NCBI GenBank assembly: GCA_017451295.1
Contig: JAFSPW010000049.1
Span: 1-63,566, forward strand
DNA from: Clostridia bacterium
Lineage (GTDB): Bacteria > Bacillota > Clostridia > Christensenellales > CAG-138
Direction: 5' to 3'
DNA length: 63,566 bases
The notes under the pieces are model-generated. The model had not been told where the DNA came from. It did not search any database and worked only from the letters and a program-made list of their open reading frames with translations. A program made the position numbers and the translations under genes. Numbering within the stretch: position 1 is the stretch's first letter; each line of letters starts with the position of its first letter. Below, in pieces: positions 40,588 to 46,851 of this stretch.

Positions 40588-41856
40588 CTATGCCCAGATG
40601 AGCCAGAGGTATACATACCCGGTCATCACCGCAACTAAGGTGTAGGGCAGGCCGATTCGCATAAACTCTGCAAACGACACCTGATATCCTTCTTTTCTCA
40701 GCATTCCCACTGCGGCGATATTCGCAGATGCACCGATAGGCGTGACGTTTCCGCCTAAGGTAGCGCCGGACAGCAGCCCGAAGTACAGAAGATACGGCTC
40801 CATCCCCAGCGCTGCCGTTACAGCCGTCAGAACAGGCAGCATCGTCGCCACATACGGGATATTATCAACGAAGGCGGAAATAAGCACCGATCCCCAGACT
40901 ACGATTGTGTATAACAGGAAGATGTTGTTGCCGCCGAATGTTACAATCAGCCTTGCAAAATCATCGATGATGCCAACATTTGTGAGTCCGCCTATTACGA
41001 CAAACAATCCTGTAAGAAGCCCCAGCGTTTCAAAGTCCAGATTCTGTATGGCCTCGATGGCATTATGTGCATCTCTGGCTTGAATGAAATCAATCAGGAT
41101 CGTGACAACTGCCAATGAACAGCAGATAACGCCATTGATTATCTGCGGTGCATCCGGGATGAATGAAGCGGTAATGAGAGCCGCAACCATCAAAAGCAGC
41201 ATTACGGTCGGAACATAGTTGCTGACGGAAGTTTTCTCTGTTGCTGATACCGGCGCCTTGTCTTTGCGGAACAAATACATCATGACCGGCACGGTAGCGA
41301 GCGCTCCGAGTTCTACGGCAAAGAAGATGCCGGGCCGTCCGTTCATCCAAAAGAAATCCATGAAGTTCATGTTCGCATAGTCGCCTAACATGATGGATGT
41401 TGTATCCCCGACAAGCGTTGCAGCGCCCTGCAGATTGGAGGACACTGCAATAGAAAGAATCATGCCCACGGGGCTCATCTTTAGCTTTTTGCAAATGGCC
41501 ATCCCCACGGGAGCAACCATCAGGACCGTGGCAACGTTGTCGATGAATGCCGAGATTACGCCGGCAAAGAGAGACATCAGTATGGTTACCCACATAACAT
41601 TTTTAGATTTTCCCAGCAGGATGTCTGCCAAAAGGTTCGGCATGCGGGAATCAATGAAATAATAAACGATAATCATTGTTCCCGCTATCATCAGCAAAAC
41701 ATTCCAGTTGATCGTTGACAGCAGATTGTTCAGGGGCAATATGCCTGAAATCAGAAAAATCGCCGCCACAGACAGAGCGTAAATCGGCCTGTATTTTGGC
41801 TTGGCGATCATAAGTACATACATCAAAGCAAACAGGACTAAAGCAAGAATCTTCAT
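40588..41856 (-). CDS. ArsB/NhaD-SLC13 superfamily permease under a Mn2+ riboswitch
   Basis: A 422-residue transporter with about 11 membrane spans arranged as two inverted halves. Each half has a helical hairpin with a family motif: SAFIDNVATVLMVAPVG near residue 100 and SAFVDNIPYVATMLPVL near 320, with the paired loop motifs NLQGAATLVGDTTSIM and GGNVTPIGASANI. These are the ion-transporter (ArsB/NhaD, CitMHS) hallmarks; the substrate is not fixed by the family. It starts 12 bases after a 33-codon leader reading frame, itself behind a yybP-ykoY riboswitch with terminator. Control by Mn2+ suggests a role in metal tolerance, as inference. Confidence 0.88.
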   Translation of the reverse strand: MKILALVLFALMYVLMIAKPKYRPIYALSVAAIFLISGILPLNNLLSTINWNVLLMIAGTMIIVYYFIDSRMPNLLADILLGKSKNVMWVTILMSLFAGVISAFIDNVATVLMVAPVGMAICKKLKMSPVGMILSIAVSSNLQGAATLVGDTTSIMLGDYANMNFMDFFWMNGRPGIFFAVELGALATVPVMMYLFRKDKAPVSATEKTSVSNYVPTVMLLLMVAALITASFIPDAPQIINGVICCSLAVVTILIDFIQARDAHNAIEAIQNLDFETLGLLTGLFVVIGGLTNVGIIDDFARLIVTFGGNNIFLLYTIVVWGSVLISAFVDNIPYVATMLPVLTAVTAALGMEPYLLYFGLLSGATLGGNVTPIGASANIAAVGMLRKEGYQVSFAEFMRIGLPYTLVAVMTGYVYLWLIWA

Positions 41857-41868
41857 CTTATTCCTCCG

Positions 41869-41970
41869 TCAACACCTGTGGGAATATTGAGAATTATGGG
41901 GCATTTGATTCATGCCGTAGATAAAGAACGCCAATCCGCCGAGCAATGTGAATACGGAAAAGATACTCAT
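41869..41970 (-). CDS. 33-residue leader peptide resembling the N terminus of an NptA Na/Pi cotransporter
   Basis: ATG 41970 follows GGAGG at good spacing downstream of the riboswitch terminator. Residues 1-23 (MSIFSVFTLLGGLAFFIYGM...) look like the first membrane span of Na/Pi-cotransporter family proteins (GGLAFFLYGM motif); the following ten residues are unrelated and end in TGA. The permease ATG is 12 bases later. It may be a remnant of a replaced NptA gene or a coupling peptide for the permease. Confidence 0.55.
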   Translation of the reverse strand: MSIFSVFTLLGGLAFFIYGMNQMPHNSQYSHRC

Positions 41971-42003
41971 AGATGCCTCCGAATGTAGTGTTGCAAAATG
42001 AAC

Positions 42004-42042
42004 AAAAAAAACTTTTACCACAACCAAAGCTGTGGTAAAAGT
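42004..42042 (-). terminator. Riboswitch-controlled terminator
   Basis: On the minus strand ACTTTTACCACA, an 8-base loop, TGTGGTAAAAGT and a run of T. Its 5' arm shares ACTTTT with the 3' end of the aptamer, so Mn2+-bound aptamer and terminator exclude each other, giving an ON switch. Confidence 0.82.
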
Positions 42043-42121
42043 CTTGCTGCTTCGAACAGATTCCGGGGAAAATCCCGTACTGACGGAATATGTTGCGCGC
42101 TTGCGCCAGCTACTCCCTAAT
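42030..42121 (-). promoter_or_regulatory. yybP-ykoY manganese riboswitch aptamer
   Basis: On the minus strand the conserved elements of the class appear in order: GGGAGTAGC at the 5' side, CGTCAGTACGGG in the first loop region, a GGAATCTG-TTCG stem, then AGCAAGAC before the P1 3' strand and terminator. This class senses Mn2+ and usually controls MntP, TerC/YkoY or P-type ATPase genes. Here it precedes a short leader frame and an ArsB/NhaD-type permease. Confidence 0.8.
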
Positions 42122-42132
42122 ACCTATAGTAT

Positions 42133-42161
42133 CATATAACACTTTAGCGTCATTTTGTCAA
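42133..42161 (-). promoter_or_regulatory. Promoter of the riboswitch-permease transcript
   Basis: On the minus strand TTGACA (42156-42161), 17 bases, TATATG (42133-42138), with TACTAT a few bases downstream as an alternative -10. The aptamer begins shortly after. Confidence 0.65.
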
Positions 42162-42227
42162 GAAAGAGCGCCGGGCGACGGCAGTCAAAAAGTGCAATGT
42201 ACCGCTCCTCTGCAAAGCTGTGCGCTA

Positions 42228-42581
42228 TCAATCGGCGCTTTGATTCTTTTTTGCTGTATTTACCGAGTAAACAAGCATTCTACGAAGGGAGCCGCACATA
42301 TGAATGAGCCCAGATACTGTATCCGATGGTGCAAGCTCTGCCTTCTGCATGAGCTCCAACCAGTATTCTGTTTCATAGCACTCTTTCAATGCAATTTGCA
42401 GTTTTACTATGAAATCCGCTCTGCTGTGGGCATAGTTTGCCTCACGAATATTTGCTCCAATACTGGTGGCGGAACGTTCCAACTGATTGACAAGGGAATA
42501 ATGTCCTTTTATAGTATCACACAGTTTCAATATATTAACGGAAAAATCCATTGAGAGTGCGGCAAGTTTGCTTTCAGCCAT
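42228..42581 (-). CDS. Four-helix-bundle protein (23S rRNA intervening-sequence protein family)
   Basis: A 117-residue all-helical protein of the IVP/four-helix-bundle family. Family-type segments are LVNQLERSATSIGANIREA near residue 31 and KLQIALKECYETEYWLELM near 60. Members are encoded within 23S rRNA intervening sequences in some bacteria but are also widespread alone near diversity-generating and mobile elements. ATG 42581 has GAGGTGA upstream. Neighbouring ladder repeat D and tRNA-Leu mark this as a variable site. Molecular role unknown. Confidence 0.85.
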   Translation of the reverse strand: MAESKLAALSMDFSVNILKLCDTIKGHYSLVNQLERSATSIGANIREANYAHSRADFIVKLQIALKECYETEYWLELMQKAELAPSDTVSGLIHMCGSLRRMLVYSVNTAKKNQSAD

Positions 42582-42628
42582 AGAAGTCACCTCATGAACA
42601 TCATATCACACGAAATGTAAGGGAACAA

Positions 42629-42807
42629 CGGTGAAATCGCGGCCCCGGCCGCGGTGAAATCAACGGCCAATGCCATTGGTGAAATCCTCTCACTTCGTCC
42701 TCGGGTGAAATGAAATCCGTCCCGCACCCCGCGAAGCGGGATTTCACCGCGAAGCGATTTCGCCCACCGAAGGTGGATTTCACCCGTCCGAAAGGACGGA
42801 TTTCGTT
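42629..42807 (-). repeat. Ladder repeat D (GTGAAATC / GATTTCAC linkers) after tRNA-Leu
   Basis: On the minus strand the tRNA-Leu terminator leads into CAACGAAATCCGTCC-TTTC-GGACGG. Hairpins CCACC-TTC-GGTGG, GCTTCGC and CCCGC-TTC-GCGGG follow, each spaced by (G)TGAAATC or GCGAAATC. After GGACGGATTTC the linkers invert to GATTTCACC between CCAATGGCATTGG and CGCGGCCGGGGCCGCG. Hairpins differ from A and C while linkers stay the same. It lacks the T-arm-like tail of A and C. Confidence 0.83.
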
Positions 42808-42846
42808 GAAAAAAGCACTTTTGTCTATCGACAAAAGTGCTTTTTT
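42808..42846 (-). terminator. Terminator of tRNA-Leu
   Basis: AGCACTTTTGTC-TATC-GACAAAAGTGCT (42814-42841) flanked by A-run and T-run; 2 bases from the tRNA CCA end and continuous with ladder repeat D. Confidence 0.9.
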
Positions 42847-42848
42847 CT

Positions 42849-42932
42849 TGGTGCGGTGGACGAGACTTGAACTCGTACGCACGGAGCACACGCACCTCAA
42901 ACGTGCCTGTCTGCCAATTCCAGCACCACCGC
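42849..42932 (-). tRNA. tRNA-Leu (GAG)
   Basis: On the minus strand acceptor GCGGTGG pairs with CCACCGC, the anticodon stem CACGT/GCGTG encloses TTGAGGT (anticodon GAG), a class II variable arm is present, the T arm is GTTCAAGTC and CCA is encoded. Confidence 0.95.
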
Positions 42933-43013
42933 GTACTTGATGGATTATACTGTAGTCGGGGGCTTTTGTCAATGGTTGGTGTAAAAACTTTTTTTCGACA
43001 CATACTAAAGCCC

Positions 43014-44210
43014 ATGAAATATGTTTTGCTATGTATCCTGCTGCTACTTTGCACAGGCTGTAAATCCACCACCAAGATAGCCGATGCCACCGCCCCCACG
43101 GCGGCGGCGACCCACTCCCCTGCCCCTACGGCGTATAGCCTCACCAGAGTGGAGGTACAGCTCACGGCGGGCAAGGATACGCTCACCTATACCCTTTGGG
43201 ACCTGGGGCTTAGGCAGAAGGATGGAAAACGGACCCTTGATGCGGCTGTGTTTTCTGCCCTCTGTGAGAAGCTGAATACTGCCTACGGTCAAAGCAGCAC
43301 GGATGCCGCCCTGACCACAACGCCCGACAGCGCCGAAGCTTTCTCCATTCAGGCCGAGCAGGACGGGTATCAGGTCGATACCCAAGCCCTGCGGCAAGCC
43401 ATCCTTGCCTATGAGCCGGGGCAGGTCATCGAGCTTACCATGGAGCCGGTGAAAGCCAGCATAACGGCGGCGGACCTGCAGCAGCGCTACGGGCTCATAT
43501 CGCAGTTTACCACCTCCTTCTCCGGCTCCACCCTGTCAAAAAAGAACCGGGTCAAGAACATGGCCCTGGCGGTGGAGCGGATCAACGGCCAGGTGATAAA
43601 GCCCGGGGAGGAGTTTAGCATGAACAAGACCATTCTCGATAGAACCAAGCAAAACGGCTACTACAAAGCCGCCGCCATTCGGGACGGCACCTATGTCCAG
43701 GAGTACGGCGGCGGGGTCTGCCAGGTGTCCAGCACCCTGTGCAATGCGGCGCTCATGGCAGACCTGCAGATTACGGAGCGGCACCACCACTCCTGGCCCA
43801 TGCACTATGTTCCCATCGGCCGGGATGCCACCATCGCCACCGGCTATAAGGACTTTACCTTTGTGAACTCCACAGCGGGGGATCTGCTGATTCGGGCCCG
43901 GATGGACGAGAAGAAGAAGACCCTCACCGTAGAGCTCTACGGCGAACTGCCCACGGACTTTGCCTATATAGAGGTCGTGTCGGAAAAGACAGGCTCCCTT
44001 CCCGGCAAGGGCAGCAAAACCATGCTGGACGAGAGCCTGCCCGCCGGTTCCAAGGTGGAGGAAAAGAAAGCCCGGCAGGGAAAAACCTCCGTCACCTATA
44101 AGGATTATTACGACAGCAACGGGCAGAAGATAAAGCGGGAAGTAGCCTGGAAGGACACCTATCCTTCCATCGAAGGGCTCGTGTACGTGTCCGCCGACCT
44201 GTATCATTGA
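43014..44210 (+). CDS. VanW-family lipoprotein with G5 domain
   Basis: A 398-residue exported protein. The signal peptide ends in LLLCTGC (lipid Cys at 16), then a Thr/Ala/Pro-rich linker (20-40) and a peptidoglycan-binding-like region. The VanW domain (about 180-310) shows NMALAVERINGQVIKPGEEFSMN, GGGVCQVSSTLCNAALMADL and the GYKDFTFVN strand. A C-terminal G5-like domain (320-395) follows. VanW proteins are wall-associated, but their activity is unknown. ATG 43014 is preferred to ATG 42973 because the hydrophobic signal begins there. No vancomycin-resistance genes accompany it. Confidence 0.87.
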   Translation: MKYVLLCILLLLCTGCKSTTKIADATAPTAAATHSPAPTAYSLTRVEVQLTAGKDTLTYTLWDLGLRQKDGKRTLDAAVFSALCEKLNTAYGQSSTDAALTTTPDSAEAFSIQAEQDGYQVDTQALRQAILAYEPGQVIELTMEPVKASITAADLQQRYGLISQFTTSFSGSTLSKKNRVKNMALAVERINGQVIKPGEEFSMNKTILDRTKQNGYYKAAAIRDGTYVQEYGGGVCQVSSTLCNAALMADLQITERHHHSWPMHYVPIGRDATIATGYKDFTFVNSTAGDLLIRARMDEKKKTLTVELYGELPTDFAYIEVVSEKTGSLPGKGSKTMLDESLPAGSKVEEKKARQGKTSVTYKDYYDSNGQKIKREVAWKDTYPSIEGLVYVSADLYH

Positions 44211-44262
44211 CGAACGCCAGCCATAGGGGTATACTTTAGAAAAAAGAACGGAGCATATCCAT

Positions 44263-45048
44263 ATGATACTCATTCGCGGGGCCGGTGATATGGCCAGCGG
44301 CATCGCGCTTAGGCTCTACCGCTCAGGCTTTACCCTGGCTATGACGGACCTACAGCACCCCACCTCCATCCGCCGCACGGTGTGCTTTAGCGAGGCTATC
44401 CCCCTGGGCACCTGCCAGGTGGAGGGTATAAAGGCGCAGCGGGCCGATACCGTTAGGGAGGTACAGGCGCTTTTTCAGCAGGGCATCATCCCCGTCCTGC
44501 CCGACGATGCAGGCACCGCCCTCGGCCTCCTGTCCCCCGATGCGCTCATCGACGCCCGCCTAATGAAAGTGAACCTCGGCACCGCCATCACCCAAGCCCC
44601 CATCGTCATCGGCATCGGTCCGGGCTTTATGGCAGGGGTGGACTGCCACGCCGTCGTGGAGACCCAACGGGGCCACTACCTGGGCCGGGTCATCTATGAA
44701 GGCGCCGCCGCCCCAAACACGGGCATTCCCGGCCTCATCGGCGGCTATGGCATCGAGCGACTCATCAAAGCCCCCTGCGAAGGCATCTTCACCCCCTGTC
44801 GTCAAATAGGGGATACGGTGGAAAAAGGGGATATTGTGGCCTATGTGGACCATGAGCCCGTCAAAGCCCAAATTGGCGGCATCCTCCGGGGCATCCTGCC
44901 CGAAGGCACGCCCGTATACCCGGGCATGAAAAGCGGAGACGTGGACCCCCGCTGTGAGATAGACCATTGCCGCTGCGCCTCGGACAAGGCCCTTTCCGTC
45001 GCCGGCGGCGCCCTCGAAGCCCTGCTCCACTTTGGGTACAGAGAGTAA
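44263..45048 (+). CDS. yqeB: YqeB, selenium-dependent molybdenum hydroxylase-associated protein (EF2563 family)
   Basis: A 261-residue protein of the EF2563/YqeB family, linked by gene neighbourhood in many Firmicutes to selenium-dependent molybdenum hydroxylases. N-terminal Rossmann-like GAGDMASGIALRLYRSGF is near residue 6, the central DDAGTALGLLSPDALIDARL motif near 83, and a biotinyl-lipoyl-like segment (EGIFTPCRQIGDTVEKGDIVAYVD) near 175-198. Here it stands alone: no hydroxylase subunits, YqeC or SelD lie in the window. Exact biochemical role is not established. Confidence 0.82.
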   Translation: MILIRGAGDMASGIALRLYRSGFTLAMTDLQHPTSIRRTVCFSEAIPLGTCQVEGIKAQRADTVREVQALFQQGIIPVLPDDAGTALGLLSPDALIDARLMKVNLGTAITQAPIVIGIGPGFMAGVDCHAVVETQRGHYLGRVIYEGAAAPNTGIPGLIGGYGIERLIKAPCEGIFTPCRQIGDTVEKGDIVAYVDHEPVKAQIGGILRGILPEGTPVYPGMKSGDVDPRCEIDHCRCASDKALSVAGGALEALLHFGYRE

Positions 45049-45052
45049 AAAA

Positions 45053-45078
45053 GAACCACCCGCCATGGGTGGTTTTTG
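45053..45078. terminator. Bidirectional terminator between yqeB and mntP
   Basis: AACCACCC-GCCAT-GGGTGGTT flanked by A-run and T-run, placed between the convergent stop codons. Confidence 0.85.
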
Positions 45079-45082
45079 CTTG

Positions 45083-45649
45083 TCAAAAGCCGATGATTCC
45101 CAGGTGCTCCAGCAGAATCTTGATGCCGAGGAGTATCAGCATGATGCCGCCCAAAAGTTCGGCGGTCTGCTTATACCTGGTGCCAAAGATGCTGCCAATC
45201 TTCACGCCCAGGGCGGAAAGAAGGAAGGTGGTGCAGCCGATATAGACGACGGCCGGCCCGATGGCCACATTCAGGAAGGCGAAGGTGACCCCCACGGCAA
45301 GCGCATCGATGCTCGTGGCTACCGCCAGCGGCAGCATGACGAAAAACCCCAACGAGGCGTTTATGTGCTCCGGGTCCTTGTCAAAGGATTCCCGGACCAT
45401 GTTGGCCCCGATGAGCCCCAGCAGCACGAAGGCAATCCAATGGTCCACGGCGGCGATATAGGCCGAAAAGCGGCTGCCGAGCAGGTAGCCCATAAGCGGC
45501 ATCAGCGCCTGGAACGCCCCGAACCACAGCCCCACCAGCAGCGCATGCTTAGAATTGATGCGGCCGATGGAAAGTCCCTTGCACACCGCCACGGCAAAGG
45601 CGTCCATGGAGAGCCCCACCGCCAGCATACCAAGCTCAATAAACGACAT
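45083..45649 (-). CDS. mntP: Manganese efflux pump MntP
   Basis: Exports Mn2+. The 188-residue protein has six membrane spans in two repeats, each with a conserved acidic segment: GLSMDAFAVAVCKGLSIG near residue 12 and VATSIDALAVGVTFAFL near 100. ATG 45649 follows a GGAG site; a much longer open frame upstream lies antisense to the DegV gene and is rejected. In many bacteria mntP is under a yybP-ykoY riboswitch, but its own 5' region here shows none; the riboswitch in this window serves a different permease 3.6 kb away. Confidence 0.94.
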   Translation of the reverse strand: MSFIELGMLAVGLSMDAFAVAVCKGLSIGRINSKHALLVGLWFGAFQALMPLMGYLLGSRFSAYIAAVDHWIAFVLLGLIGANMVRESFDKDPEHINASLGFFVMLPLAVATSIDALAVGVTFAFLNVAIGPAVVYIGCTTFLLSALGVKIGSIFGTRYKQTAELLGGIMLILLGIKILLEHLGIIGF

Positions 45650-45736
45650 ACCCTCGCTCCTTAACAAACTATGGAGCATGCTACCAAATATGCCTGAGAA
45701 AAGCAAGAGACATCCTGTGTTTTTTTGGTATACCGA

Positions 45737-45765
45737 TTGACGATATACGATATATCTGGTAGTAT
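45737..45765 (+). promoter_or_regulatory. Promoter of the DegV-family gene
   Basis: TTGACG (45737-45742), 17 bases, TAGTAT (45760-45765). The spacer contains the near-palindrome GATATACGATATATC. Confidence 0.65.
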
Positions 45766-45790
45766 ACTCCCAGAAACGGAGGATTTTTCC

Positions 45791-46648
45791 ATGGCAAAAC
45801 CAGTAAAGATAACCGCCGACAGTCCCTGTGATATCGGCAAAATGCTGCAAGCCCGCTACGATGTGGGCCTCATTCCCCTCCATGTCTCCATGAATAACGT
45901 GGAGTATCTGGACGGGGTGAACATCACCAACGACATGATCTACGACAACTGGCACAAGACCGGTTCTTTGCCCAAGACCAGCGCCGTCAGCGTGGGCGAA
46001 TATGAGGATGCCTTCGAGGAGTATCTCAACGCGGGCTATGAAGTGATTCATTTCTCCCTGGGCTCCGGCCTCTCCGTCACCCATCAAAGCGCCGTCACCG
46101 CCGCTGAGGAGCTTTCCGGGGTCTATGTTATCGACAGCCGTTCCCTGTCCACGGGCATCAGCCTGCTTATCTGCGAAGCGGGGGAACGGGTGAAAGAGGG
46201 CAAGGATGCGAAGACCATCGTCGATGAAATCAACGCGCTGACCATGAACAACTGCGCCACCTTCATTCTCGATACCCTGGACTTTCTGCATGCCGGCGGC
46301 CGCTGCTCGTCGCTTGCCCACATGGGTGCCAATCTTATGAGCATCAAGCCCAGCATCAAGGTGGTCAACGCCGAAAACGGCAGCATGGTCGTGGGCAAGA
46401 AATACTTCGGGAAGCTGAAAAAATGCATCCTCCAGTATATCCACGACCAGCTGGCCGACAGGACCGACATCGTTCGGGACCGCATCTTCATCACCCACTC
46501 GGGCTTCCCCGAGGAGGACATCGCCTGGATGAAGCAAGAGGTAGAAAAGTATGGTCCCTGGGGCGAGGTCATCGTCACCACCGCCGGGTGCACCATCTCC
46601 TCCCATTGCGGGCCGGGGTGCATCGGGGTCCTGTTCCTGACCAAATAA
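45791..46648 (+). CDS. DegV-family fatty acid-binding protein
   Basis: A 285-residue two-domain protein of the DegV/FakB type, which holds a fatty acid and presents it to the kinase FakA. Motifs: ITADSPCDI near residue 7, PKTSAVSVGEY near 62, SLGSGLSVTHQSA near 92 and the C-terminal THSGFPEEDIAW near 237. ATG 45791 is the start of the conserved domain. No fakA is adjacent, but FakB genes are commonly scattered. Followed by a MITE-like repeat. Confidence 0.9.
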   Translation: MAKPVKITADSPCDIGKMLQARYDVGLIPLHVSMNNVEYLDGVNITNDMIYDNWHKTGSLPKTSAVSVGEYEDAFEEYLNAGYEVIHFSLGSGLSVTHQSAVTAAEELSGVYVIDSRSLSTGISLLICEAGERVKEGKDAKTIVDEINALTMNNCATFILDTLDFLHAGGRCSSLAHMGANLMSIKPSIKVVNAENGSMVVGKKYFGKLKKCILQYIHDQLADRTDIVRDRIFITHSGFPEEDIAWMKQEVEKYGPWGEVIVTTAGCTISSHCGPGCIGVLFLTK

Positions 46649-46664
46649 CACAGACAGTTTACAG

Positions 46665-46797
46665 GAAAGGGCTGTTAAAAGAGTCCTGTCATCCCGAGCG
46701 TAGCCGAGGGATCTAAGAAACACTTGCGTGAATCTTAGATTTCTCCACTCGCTTTGCTCGGTCGAAATGACAATTTGACTTTTTTAACAGCCCTTTC
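46665..46797. mobile_element. MITE-like palindromic repeat
   Basis: A 133-bp AT-flanked element with terminal inverted repeats GAAAGGGCTGTTAAAA (46665-46680) and TTTTTTAACAGCCCTTTC (to 46797). Inside, TGTCATCCCGAGCG and GTCGAAATGACA form inner arms, with AGGGATCTAAGA and TCTTAGATTTCTCC pairing further in. There is no coding capacity. No target-site duplication is visible. It may also act as a terminator for the DegV gene. Confidence 0.7.
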
Positions 46798-46851
46798 TTT
46801 TCAACAGGCTTCCCCTGCGGTATACTATGGTAGGTAATTTAGGAGGTTGTC

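Noticed and set aside
45650-46723. Long minus-strand open frame extending mntP upstream
   Set aside because: It is antisense to the DegV gene; MntP similarity begins at ATG 45649 with its own ribosome site.
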